From Ideonella_A sakaiensis_A (GTDB taxonomy: Bacteria > Pseudomonadota > Gammaproteobacteria > Burkholderiales > Burkholderiaceae_C), in NCBI RefSeq assembly GCF_048320135.1, contig NZ_CP182947.1, positions 4,898,001-4,962,000 on the forward strand: DNA of 64,000 bases, given 5' to 3'. Of the stretch, positions 1 through 7,711 are shown piece by piece. The first letter of the stretch is position 1. Every line of letters begins with the position of its first letter. A program made the translations under genes and the position numbers. The notes below the pieces were generated by a model that was not told the origin of the DNA, ran no database searches, and worked only from the letters and a program-made list of their open reading frames with translations.

Positions 1-1
1 C

Positions 2-1825
2 CGCGGTGACGCCCGCGGCGCCTCGGTGCTGCCGATCATCGTGCATGGCGACGCGGCGTTTGCCGGCCAGGGCGTGGTGATGGAAACGCTGGCGCTGGCG
101 CAGACCCGCGGCTATTACACCGGCGGCACTGTCCACGTCGTGATCAACAACCAGATCGGCTTCACGACCAGCGACCCGCGCGATACGCGCTCGACGCTGT
201 ATTGCACCGACGTCGTCAAGATGGTCGAGGCGCCGGTGCTGCACGTCAACGGCGACGATCCGGAGGCGGTGGTGCTGGCGACCCAGCTGGTGCTCGACTA
301 CCGGCAGGAGTTCAACAAGGATGTCGTCGTCGACATCGTCTGTTTCCGCAAGCTCGGCCACAACGAGCAGGACACGCCGGCGCTGACGCAGCCGCTGATG
401 TACAAGAAGATCGCGCAGCACCAGGGCACGCGCCGGCTGTATGGCGAAAAACTGGTTGCGCAGGGCGTGCTGCCCTCGGACGGCCCGGACCAGATGGTCA
501 AGGAGTTCCGCGCCGCGATGGACGCCGGCAAGCACACGATCGACCCGGTGCTGACCAACCACAAGAGCAAATATGCGGTCGACTGGGCGCCGTTCCTCGG
601 CAAGAAGTGGACCGACGCGGCCGACACCTCGCTGCCGATGGCCGAGGTGAAGCGGCTGGCCGAGCGCATCACGACGCTGCCGCCGAATTTCAAGGCCCAT
701 CCGCTGGTCGAGAAGGTGCTGGCCGACCGCGCGGCGATGGGCCGCGGCGAGATCAACGTCGACTGGGGCATGGGCGAACACCTTGCTTTCGCGTCGCTGG
801 TTGCCAGCGGCTATGCGGTGCGGCTGTCCGGCGAAGACTGCGGCCGTGGCACCTTCACCCACCGCCACTCGGTGCTGCACGACCAGAACCGCGAACGCTG
901 GGACGAGGGCACCTACATCCCGCTGCAGAACGTTGCCGAGGGCCAGGCGCCGTTTGTCGTCATCGATTCGCTGCTGTCCGAGGAAGCGGTGCTCGGTTTC
1001 GAATACGGCTATGCATCGGCCGAGCCGAATACGCTGGTGATCTGGGAAGCCCAGTTCGGCGATTTCGCGAACGGCGCGCAGGTCGTGATCGACCAGTTCA
1101 TCGCCTCCGGCGAGGTCAAGTGGGGCCGCGTCAACGGCCTGACGCTGATGCTGCCGCATGGCTACGAAGGGCAGGGCCCTGAGCACAGCTCGGCGCGCCT
1201 GGAGCGCTTCATGCAGCTGGCCGCCGACAACAACATGCAGATCGTGCAGCCGACGACGGCCAGCCAGATCTTCCATGTGTTGCGCCGCCAGATGGTGCGG
1301 ATGTTCCGCAAGCCGCTGGTACTGATGACGCCGAAGTCGCTGCTGCGGCACAAGGATGCTGGCTCGCCGCTGAGCGAATTCACGCGCGGCGAATTCCGCA
1401 CCGTGATCCCGGAGAGCAACAGCGAACTGGTCGCCGACAAGGTCAAGCGGGTGATCGCCTGTTCGGGCAAGGTCTACTACGACCTGGTCAAGAAGCGCGA
1501 GGAGAAGAAGAGCAGCGATGTCGCGATCATCCGCGTCGAACAGCTCTACCCGTTCCCGCACAAGGCATTTGCTGCCGAGATCAAGCGCTATCCGAACGCC
1601 ACCGAGATCATGTGGTGCCAGGACGAGCCGCAGAACCAGGGCGCCTGGTTCTTCGTGCAGCACTACATCCACGAGAACATGACCGACGGTCAGCGCCTCG
1701 GTTATGCCGGCCGCCCCGCCTCCGCCTCGCCGGCGGTCGGTTATGCGCACCTGCACCAGGAGCAGCAGAAGGCCTTGCTCGACCAGGCCTTCGGCAAGCT
1801 GAAGGGCTTCATCCTCACCAAATAG
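2..1825 (+). CDS. sucA: 2-oxoglutarate dehydrogenase E1 component, 3'-terminal two thirds
   Basis: This is the thiamine-diphosphate-dependent E1 subunit of the 2-oxoglutarate dehydrogenase complex of the TCA cycle. It decarboxylates 2-oxoglutarate and passes the succinyl group to the lipoyl arm of SucB. The frame is open from the left edge, so the start lies outside the window. About 607 residues are present, against roughly 930-950 for the full family. The fragment opens with the GDAAFAGQG motif and then INNQIGFTTS near fragment residue 48, typical of the cofactor and metal-binding region. The C-terminal part holds LPHGYEGQGPEHSSAR and the SPKSLLRH-like motif, here TPKSLLRH. sucB and lpd follow in the same direction, as expected for the three-component complex. 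The identification is secure; only the missing N-terminus is unknown. Confidence 0.97.
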   Translation, partial: RGDARGASVLPIIVHGDAAFAGQGVVMETLALAQTRGYYTGGTVHVVINNQIGFTTSDPRDTRSTLYCTDVVKMVEAPVLHVNGDDPEAVVLATQLVLDYRQEFNKDVVVDIVCFRKLGHNEQDTPALTQPLMYKKIAQHQGTRRLYGEKLVAQGVLPSDGPDQMVKEFRAAMDAGKHTIDPVLTNHKSKYAVDWAPFLGKKWTDAADTSLPMAEVKRLAERITTLPPNFKAHPLVEKVLADRAAMGRGEINVDWGMGEHLAFASLVASGYAVRLSGEDCGRGTFTHRHSVLHDQNRERWDEGTYIPLQNVAEGQAPFVVIDSLLSEEAVLGFEYGYASAEPNTLVIWEAQFGDFANGAQVVIDQFIASGEVKWGRVNGLTLMLPHGYEGQGPEHSSARLERFMQLAADNNMQIVQPTTASQIFHVLRRQMVRMFRKPLVLMTPKSLLRHKDAGSPLSEFTRGEFRTVIPESNSELVADKVKRVIACSGKVYYDLVKKREEKKSSDVAIIRVEQLYPFPHKAFAAEIKRYPNATEIMWCQDEPQNQGAWFFVQHYIHENMTDGQRLGYAGRPASASPAVGYAHLHQEQQKALLDQAFGKLKGFILTK

Positions 1826-1826
1826 G

Positions 1827-1856
1827 CTTGTCGACGAGCACGCTCGTGTCGACAAG
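1827..1856 (+). promoter_or_regulatory. intercistronic hairpin between sucA and sucB
   Basis: Starting two bases after the sucA stop, CTTGTCG and ACGAGC pair with GCTCGT and CGACAAG around a two-base centre, with a two-base bulge. No T-run follows, so it looks like an mRNA-stabilising or processing hairpin rather than a terminator. Its function is inferred. Confidence 0.5.
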
Positions 1857-1941
1857 TCGTCGCCTGTCGCCGGCCAGTCTGTCCGGCGGCGGCGATCCCC
1901 CAGCACCGCGGCGGTGCTGCTGAAATTCCCGAAAGAAAATC

Positions 1942-3240
1942 ATGGCTATCGTAGATGTGAAGGTCCCGCAGCTGTCCGAGTCGATTGCTGAGGCAACCCT
2001 GGTCGAGTGGAAAAAGAAGCCCGGCGAGATGGTCGCCGTCGACGAAATCCTCGTCGAGATCGAAACCGACAAGGTCGTGCTCGAAGTTCCCGCGCCGTCG
2101 GCTGGCGTGATCGCCCAGCTCGTCAAGGGCGACGGCGAACAGTGCGTCAGCGAAGAGGTGATCGCGAAGATCGACACCGAAGGCACCGAGGCGGTCAGCC
2201 CGCTGCCGGTCAAGCCGGTGCCGGCCCCCACCCCGCCGGCCGCACCGGCTCCGGCGCCGGCGCAGGCCGGCGGCGACAAGGGTGATGTCGCGATGCCGGC
2301 GGCCGCCAAGCTGCTGGCTGAAAACAAGATGGACGCCGGATCGGTTGCCGGCACCGGCAAGGACGGCCGGGTCACGAAGGGCGACGTGCTGAATGCGCTC
2401 GAGTCGGGCGGCAGCAAGCCGGCCGCTGCGGCGCCGGTTCCTGCGCCGACTCAGTCGACCAGCCTGCCGAAGGTGATGCCGCCGCCGCTGCCGCGCCCGC
2501 AGGCGCGCGCTGCAGCACCGATCCAGGCCGCGTTGTCGAACCGCCCCGAGCAGCGGGTTCCGATGAGCCGGCTGCGCGCACGCGTTGCCGAGCGGCTGCT
2601 GCAGTCGCAGCAGACGAATGCCATCCTGACCACCTTCAACGAGGTCAACATGGCGCCGGTGATGGAAATGCGCAAGCGCTTCCAGGACAAGTTCGAGAAG
2701 GAGCACGGCGTCAAGATCGGCTTCATGAGCTTTTTCGTGAAGGCCGCAATCGCTGCGCTGAAGCGTTATCCGGTGATCAATGCGTCGGTCGACGGCAACG
2801 ACATCGTCTACCACGGCTATTTCGACATCGGCATCGCAGTCGGCTCGCCGCGTGGCTTGGTGGTGCCGATCCTGCGCAATGCCGACCAGATGAGTTTTGC
2901 CGACATCGAGAAGAAGATCGCCGAATTCGGCCAGAAGGCGCGCGACGGCAAGCTGGCGCTCGACGACCTGACCGGCGGCACCTTCTCGATCAGCAATGGC
3001 GGCGTGTTCGGTTCGATGCTGTCGACGCCGATCATCAACCCGCCGCAGTCGGCGATCCTCGGCGTCCATGCGACGAAGGATCGCGCGGTGGTCGAGAACG
3101 GCCAGATCGTGATCCGGCCGATGAACTACCTGGCGATGAGCTACGACCACCGCATCATCGACGGCCGCGAGGCGGTGCTCGGTCTGGTCGCGATGAAGGA
3201 AGCGCTGGAGGATCCGGCGCGGTTGCTGTTTGATATTTGA
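1942..3240 (+). CDS. sucB: dihydrolipoyllysine succinyltransferase (E2 of 2-oxoglutarate dehydrogenase)
   Basis: This is the E2 core of the 2-oxoglutarate dehydrogenase complex. It takes the succinyl group from SucA on its lipoyl arm and transfers it to CoA. The 432-residue protein has the expected order. An N-terminal lipoyl domain carries the lipoylated lysine in ETDKVVLEV (about K44). An Ala/Pro-rich linker and a peripheral-subunit-binding domain lie around residues 110-150. A second Ala/Pro linker leads to the catalytic acyltransferase domain, which ends in SYDHRIIDGREA with active-site His near 403 and Asp near 407. The ATG follows the sucA-sucB hairpin by about 85 bases. Length and motifs match the family, and I see no anomaly. 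Confidence 0.98.
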   Translation: MAIVDVKVPQLSESIAEATLVEWKKKPGEMVAVDEILVEIETDKVVLEVPAPSAGVIAQLVKGDGEQCVSEEVIAKIDTEGTEAVSPLPVKPVPAPTPPAAPAPAPAQAGGDKGDVAMPAAAKLLAENKMDAGSVAGTGKDGRVTKGDVLNALESGGSKPAAAAPVPAPTQSTSLPKVMPPPLPRPQARAAAPIQAALSNRPEQRVPMSRLRARVAERLLQSQQTNAILTTFNEVNMAPVMEMRKRFQDKFEKEHGVKIGFMSFFVKAAIAALKRYPVINASVDGNDIVYHGYFDIGIAVGSPRGLVVPILRNADQMSFADIEKKIAEFGQKARDGKLALDDLTGGTFSISNGGVFGSMLSTPIINPPQSAILGVHATKDRAVVENGQIVIRPMNYLAMSYDHRIIDGREAVLGLVAMKEALEDPARLLFDI

Positions 3241-3241
3241 C

Positions 3242-3313
3242 CCCCCCCCCGGAGCGCCTTCGGCGCACCCCCCCAGGGGGGCGGCGCTGGTGGACCGGCA
3301 GAGCCGGATCCAC
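3242..3313 (-). repeat. GC-rich dispersed repeat, copy A
   Basis: Read on the minus strand, this begins GGATCCGGCT-C-TGCCGGTCC, continues with CCAGCGCCGCC, and ends in C-run and G-run palindromes. The same order of words recurs in the opposite orientation at 28442-28510. A run of ten C at 3241-3250 follows the sucB stop. It is non-coding and fills most of the sucB-lpd gap. Similar C/G-run intergenic elements are common in Burkholderiales, but I cannot name this family. Confidence 0.6.
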
Positions 3314-3407
3314 TGCGCCACTTGATCTTGACGGCCGCTGCGCGGCGTCGTTGACAGAGTGACCGTCGCAGTGTGCTGGCTCGCGCGGGCGACAAAAGGA
3401 TTACAAG

Positions 3408-4835
3408 ATGAGCAAACAATTTGATGTGGTCGTCATCGGTGGCGGCCCGGGTGGGTATATCGCGGCGATCCGGGCGGCGCAGCTGGGCTTCAATGTCGCC
3501 TGCATCGACGAGTGGAAAAACGACAAGGGCGGGCCGGCGCCGGGCGGGACCTGCACCAATGTCGGCTGCATTCCGAGCAAGGCGCTGCTGCAGTCGAGCG
3601 AGCACTACGAACACGCCGGCCACCACTTCGCCGACCACGGCATCGGGGTCGGCAAGCTGTCGCTCGACCTGGCCATGCTGCTCGGCCGCAAGGACGGCAT
3701 CGTCAAGCAGAACAACGACGGCATCCTGTACCTGTTCAAGAAGAACAAGGTCGCGTTTTTCCACGGCCGCGGATCGTTCGTCGCGGGCAAGGACGGCGGC
3801 TGGCAGATCAAGGTCGGCGGCGCTGCCGAAGAGGAACTGACGACGAAACACGTGATCATCGCGACCGGCTCGAATGCACGGGCATTGCCGGGTGCGGATT
3901 TCGACGAGAAGAACATCCTCAGCAACGACGGCGCTTTGCGGATCGACAAGGTGCCGAAGAAGCTCGGTGTGATCGGCTCCGGCGTGATCGGACTCGAGAT
4001 GGGCTCGGTCTGGCGCCGGCTTGGTGCCGAAGTCACCGTGCTCGAAGCCTTGCCGACCTTCCTCGGCGCGGTCGACGAGCAGATCGCGAAGGAGGCGCAC
4101 AAGGCCTTCACGAAACAGGGTCTGAAGATCGAGTTGGGCGTGAAGATCAGCGAGGTCAAGACCTCGGGCAGCGGCGTCAAGGTGATCTACGCCGATGCGA
4201 AGGGTGGCGACAAGGAACTGGTCGTCGACAAGCTGATCGTCTCGATCGGCCGGGTTGCGAACACGATCGGCCTGAATGCCGAAGGCGTCGGCCTGAAACT
4301 CGACGACCGCGGCGCGATCGTCGTCGACGACGACTGCAAGACGAATCTGGACAACGTCTGGGCGGTCGGCGATGTCGTGCGCGGACCGATGCTCGCGCAC
4401 AAGGCCGAGGAAGAGGGCGTTGCGGTTGCCGAACGCATTGCCGGACAACATGGCCACGTCAATTTCAATACGATCCCTTGGGTCATCTATACCAGCCCGG
4501 AGATCGCCTGGGTCGGCCAGACCGAGCAGCAGCTGAAGGCCGAGGGCCGTGCCTACAAGGCCGGCACTTTCCCGTTCCTCGCCAACGGCCGCGCGCGTGC
4601 GCTCGGTGACACCACCGGCATGGTGAAATTTCTCGCCGATGCAAAAAGCGACGAGATTCTCGGCGTGCACATCGTCGGCCCGCAGGCCAGCGAGCTGATC
4701 TCCGAAGCGGTGGTCGCGATGGAGTTCAAGGCCTCGGCCGAAGACATTGCCCGCATCTGCCATGCCCACCCGTCGCTCAGCGAGGCGACCAAGGAAGCGG
4801 CGCTGGCGGTCGACAAGCGCACGCTCAATTTCTGA
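3408..4835 (+). CDS. lpd: dihydrolipoyl dehydrogenase (E3)
   Basis: This FAD-dependent E3 reoxidises the dihydrolipoyl arm of the E2 subunit and passes electrons to NAD+. The protein has 475 residues. An N-terminal FAD-binding motif GGGPGGY lies near residue 11. The redox-active disulfide in GGTCTNVGCIPSK has Cys at about 49 and 54. An NAD-binding GSGVIGLEMG segment follows. The C-terminal dimerisation domain carries the catalytic His-Glu pair in HAHPSLSE (about H454 and E459). It sits 167 bases after sucB, with repeat copy A between them, so it belongs to the sucAB-lpd cluster. The E3 could also serve other 2-oxoacid dehydrogenases; the sequence cannot decide this. Confidence 0.98.
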   Translation: MSKQFDVVVIGGGPGGYIAAIRAAQLGFNVACIDEWKNDKGGPAPGGTCTNVGCIPSKALLQSSEHYEHAGHHFADHGIGVGKLSLDLAMLLGRKDGIVKQNNDGILYLFKKNKVAFFHGRGSFVAGKDGGWQIKVGGAAEEELTTKHVIIATGSNARALPGADFDEKNILSNDGALRIDKVPKKLGVIGSGVIGLEMGSVWRRLGAEVTVLEALPTFLGAVDEQIAKEAHKAFTKQGLKIELGVKISEVKTSGSGVKVIYADAKGGDKELVVDKLIVSIGRVANTIGLNAEGVGLKLDDRGAIVVDDDCKTNLDNVWAVGDVVRGPMLAHKAEEEGVAVAERIAGQHGHVNFNTIPWVIYTSPEIAWVGQTEQQLKAEGRAYKAGTFPFLANGRARALGDTTGMVKFLADAKSDEILGVHIVGPQASELISEAVVAMEFKASAEDIARICHAHPSLSEATKEAALAVDKRTLNF

Positions 4836-4857
4836 TCCGGCAGAGCCTGGCAGCGCC

Positions 4858-5955
4858 TTGACCGTTCGCGACATCTACAACGCGGCGCTGGCCGAGCGGG
4901 GTTACCACAGCGATCCGGCGCAGCTGCGTGCAATCGATGCGCTCGAGCGCTGCGAGAATGAATGGGCCGACTACAAGGCGCGGCGCCGGAACCGGCTGAG
5001 CAAGCTGCTGGTGCGCCCGCCGATCCCGCGCGGCGTCTACATGTACGGCGGCGTCGGCCGCGGCAAGAGCTTTCTGATGGATTGCTTCTTCAACGCCGTG
5101 CCGTTGCAGCGCAAGACGCGGCTGCATTTCCATGAGTTTCTGCGCGAGGTGCACCGCGAGCTGGCCGATCTGCGCGGCACCGCGAATCCGCTGCATGTGC
5201 TCGGCGAGCGCGTGTCGCGCCGCTACCGGCTGATCTGCTTCGACGAATTCCATGTCGCCGACGTGACCGACGCGATGATCCTCTATCGCCTGCTCGAATC
5301 GCTGTTCGAGCACCGCGTCAGCATCGTCACGACGTCGAATTTCCAGCCCGACGACCTGTACCCGAACGGCCTGCACCGTGACCGCATCCTGCCGGCGATC
5401 GAATTGCTGAAAAAGCATCTGCAAGTCGTCAATGTCGATGCCGGCACCGACTACCGCGCTTTGACGCTGGCCCAGGTCGAGACCTATCTGACGCCGGCCG
5501 GTCCGGAGGTCGACGAGGTATTGAACGCCAGTTTCGACCGGCTCGCCGAAGCCCGCGACGAGGATCCGGTGATGCGCATCGAGCAGCGCGAGCTGAAGGC
5601 GCGGCGCAAGGCGGGTGGTGTCGTCTGGTTTGATTTCCGCGAACTGTGCGCCGGCCCGCGCTCGCAGAACGATTACCTCGAGCTGGCGACCCAGTTCCAC
5701 ACCGTGCTGCTGTCGAACGTGCCGCAGATGTCGCCGCGTTTTGCGTCGGAAGCACGCCGCTTCACGTGGCTGGTCGACGTGTTGTACGACCGCCGCGTCA
5801 AGCTGCTGCTGTCGGCGCAGGTGCCGCCGGAGGAGCTGTATACCGAGGGGCCGCTGGCGCATGAATTTCCGCGCACCGTGTCCCGGCTGCGCGAGATGCA
5901 ATCGGCCGAGTACCTGGCGTTGTCGCGGCGCGAGGTGGATACTGCGCTGACATGA
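4858..5955 (+). CDS. zapE: AFG1/ZapE family P-loop ATPase
   Basis: This is an ATPase of the ZapE/AFG1 family, linked in E. coli to Z-ring constriction and in mitochondria to inner-membrane protein quality control. The Walker A motif GGVGRGKS lies near residue 64 and the Walker B-like stretch ICFDEFHVAD near 125. A TTSNFQPDDLY segment is characteristic of the family. I chose the TTG at 4858, 22 bases after the lpd stop. It gives 365 residues beginning TVRDIYNAAL, where family similarity appears to start; the frame is open further upstream inside lpd. No clear Shine-Dalgarno sequence decides the start. Placement after the 2-oxoglutarate dehydrogenase genes is common in Burkholderiales. Confidence 0.9.
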   Translation: MTVRDIYNAALAERGYHSDPAQLRAIDALERCENEWADYKARRRNRLSKLLVRPPIPRGVYMYGGVGRGKSFLMDCFFNAVPLQRKTRLHFHEFLREVHRELADLRGTANPLHVLGERVSRRYRLICFDEFHVADVTDAMILYRLLESLFEHRVSIVTTSNFQPDDLYPNGLHRDRILPAIELLKKHLQVVNVDAGTDYRALTLAQVETYLTPAGPEVDEVLNASFDRLAEARDEDPVMRIEQRELKARRKAGGVVWFDFRELCAGPRSQNDYLELATQFHTVLLSNVPQMSPRFASEARRFTWLVDVLYDRRVKLLLSAQVPPEELYTEGPLAHEFPRTVSRLREMQSAEYLALSRREVDTALT

Positions 5956-6608
5956 GCCGATCACGAACCATCGATGGCCCGAGCGGGCGGACCCGTGCGG
6001 CAGGCGGCCGCTGGTGCGCGTTGCTGATCCTCCTCGCCGCGCTCGGCGCCAGCCCGGCTGTTGTTGCCGGGCCGGTGGAGCAGGACTTGTCGCGCGAAGA
6101 GATTGGCGGTGCGCGTGCCCGCGCCGAAGCCCGCTACCAGCAGCAGCGCTGGGAATGCAGCCGCCGCTTCATCGTGACCTCGTGCATGGAAGATGCCCGA
6201 GCCGAACATCGGGCCACCGTGCAGGCGCTCGATCGCCGCGAGGCCGAGATCGACCGCACGCTGCGCCACCAGCGGGCGCAGCAGCGCCTGGCGATCATCG
6301 AGCAGAAAACCGCTTCGCTGGCCCGGCAGGCACCGCTGCCATCGGCCGATCGCCCGCAGGCCACGCCGCAGCCTGACGCCGCCGAAAGCGAGCGGCAGCC
6401 ACGGGCCGATGGCCATGCCGCCGGCCCGCGCAGCAACGAGGTTGCTGCCGCCGAACGTGCCGCGCGGGCGAGGGCAGAGGCATCGCAGCGGCGCCGCGCC
6501 GAGGCAGAGCAGCGCCGCGCCGAACGTGAACAGCGGCGTCAGGCCGAGCAGAAGAAGCCCGCCGCCGGCCTGCCCGAGCGGCCGCTGATTCCATTGCCGA
6601 CCAACTGA
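5952..6608 (+). CDS. secreted coiled-coil-like protein of unknown function
   Basis: I do not recognise a named family. The 218-residue product starts with an ATGA overlap on the zapE stop, so it is probably translationally coupled. A basic N-terminus and a hydrophobic segment (about residues 22-40, LLILLAALGASPAVVA) form a likely signal peptide, so the protein should be periplasmic. The mature part has a WECSRRF...SC region whose two cysteines could form a disulfide. It then becomes rich in Arg, Glu, Ala and Gln, ending in repeated RRAE-type heptads and a Pro-rich tail, which suggests a long charged helix. Function is unknown. Confidence 0.75.
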   Translation: MSRSRTIDGPSGRTRAAGGRWCALLILLAALGASPAVVAGPVEQDLSREEIGGARARAEARYQQQRWECSRRFIVTSCMEDARAEHRATVQALDRREAEIDRTLRHQRAQQRLAIIEQKTASLARQAPLPSADRPQATPQPDAAESERQPRADGHAAGPRSNEVAAAERAARARAEASQRRRAEAEQRRAEREQRRQAEQKKPAAGLPERPLIPLPTN

Positions 6609-6633
6609 GCGGCGGCGGACCGGTCGGCTGCCG

Positions 6634-7401
6634 TCAGCCGAGCGGCTCGACCCGGATCAGCGCCAGCGACAGGTTGTCGCCCGACCCGCGAGCCCGCTCG
6701 CGTGCCTTCGCAATCATCATCTCGCCGGCTTCGCGCGGCGGCAGTGCATGGGCAATCGAACCGAGTTCGAGCGGCGACAGGTAGTGCCACAGGCCGTCGC
6801 TGCAGGCGAGGACGCTGTCGCCGACTTCCAGCGGACCGAGTTCGTTCAGCGTGACCGGTGGTTCCTTCAGCGTGCCCAGGCAGCCTGTCAGCAGGTTCGA
6901 CTGCGGATGGTTGTTCGCCTCGTCCTCGGTCAGGTCGCCGTCGTCGATCAGCCGTTGCACATAGGAGTGATCGGAGGTCCGGAACATCATCTCCGCGGCG
7001 CGGAAATGGTAGATCCGCGAATCGCCGGCGTGGACCGCAAAACAATGACGGTTCGGCATCACGACAAACCCGGCGACCGTGCTGTGCGGCTCCTCCTCGG
7101 CGGTGATCGCGGTCAGCTTGATCATCAGGTGAGCTTCCATCACCAGTTGCTTCAGCATCGTGCTCGGATCGTCGCCGTTCGGCGAGAAGCGGTCGAACAG
7201 CTGCTGGGCGGTCAGGATCACCTGATCGGCCGCCTTGCGGCCGCCGCTCTTGCCGCCCATGCCGTCGGCCAGCACCGCCATCGCGCATCCAGGCGACCTG
7301 CCATGCGCATAAACCGCGACCTGATCCTGCTGGTAGGTGCGGTCCCCGCGGTGCAGCGCAGTGGCTGCGGAAAGTCGGTGCCCGCTGATCGCGATCGTCA
7401 T
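6634..7401 (-). CDS. PP2C-family protein serine/threonine phosphatase
   Basis: This is a metal-dependent PPM/PP2C phosphatase that removes phosphate from Ser/Thr residues. I chose the ATG at 7401, giving 255 residues; the frame is open further upstream without family similarity. The metal and phosphate ligands are visible: RGDRTYQQD near residue 18, LADGMGG at 44-50, AGDSRIY near 125, a CSDGLW motif near 200 and GSGDNLS near the C-terminus. No transmembrane segment or fused kinase domain is present, and no partner kinase lies in the window. The gene faces away from the ydcH-like gene. Its substrates cannot be inferred from this context. Confidence 0.9.
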   Translation of the reverse strand: MTIAISGHRLSAATALHRGDRTYQQDQVAVYAHGRSPGCAMAVLADGMGGKSGGRKAADQVILTAQQLFDRFSPNGDDPSTMLKQLVMEAHLMIKLTAITAEEEPHSTVAGFVVMPNRHCFAVHAGDSRIYHFRAAEMMFRTSDHSYVQRLIDDGDLTEDEANNHPQSNLLTGCLGTLKEPPVTLNELGPLEVGDSVLACSDGLWHYLSPLELGSIAHALPPREAGEMMIAKARERARGSGDNLSLALIRVEPLG

Positions 7402-7409
7402 GGCAAAAC

Positions 7410-7415
7410 TATAAT
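7410..7415 (+). promoter_or_regulatory. possible -10 element for ydcH-like gene
   Basis: A perfect TATAAT lies between the divergent phosphatase and ydcH-like genes, about 80 bases before the latter. No convincing -35 element is placed 16-18 bases upstream, so the call is tentative. The complementary strand reads TATAGT and could serve the phosphatase. Confidence 0.35.
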
Positions 7416-7493
7416 CCTTCCAAGGCCCCGATAAACAGGCTGCAACGGGTCTTTTGGACTGTAGAACAGCCATTTGGCCGTCATCACACGGCG

Positions 7494-7697
7494 ATGGACA
7501 ACAACCTGCATTCGTTAACGCGCCAGCTGATCGAGCTGCGCATCGAACACGCCGATCTCGACAGCCTGATCGACCAGACGGCACAGGATCGCCCGGCCGA
7601 CGAGTTGTCGCTGCGGCGCCTGAAGAAGCGCCGGCTGCTGCTGCGCGACCGCATCACCAGCCTGGAAGCCGATCTCGAACCCCCCGAGCCGGCCTGA
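7494..7697 (+). CDS. YdcH/DUF465 family small protein
   Basis: This 67-residue protein resembles the YdcH (DUF465) family. It is a short, highly charged helical hairpin with the recurrent pattern ...DSLID...ADELSLRRLKKRRLLLRDRITSLE.... Members are small cytosolic proteins of unknown biochemical function. The ATG at 7494 starts the conserved helix directly. The stop is 14 bases before the likely start of the DinG-type helicase gene, so the two are probably co-transcribed. Its short length and charged composition are normal for the family. Confidence that it is a real gene is good; no role can be assigned. Confidence 0.85.
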   Translation: MDNNLHSLTRQLIELRIEHADLDSLIDQTAQDRPADELSLRRLKKRRLLLRDRITSLEADLEPPEPA

Positions 7698-7711
7698 ACG
7701 TGGCCGCACCG

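Noticed and set aside
1741..3321. 526-codon minus-strand open frame opposite sucB
   Set aside because: Antisense shadow of sucB, whose lipoyl and catalytic motifs are intact.
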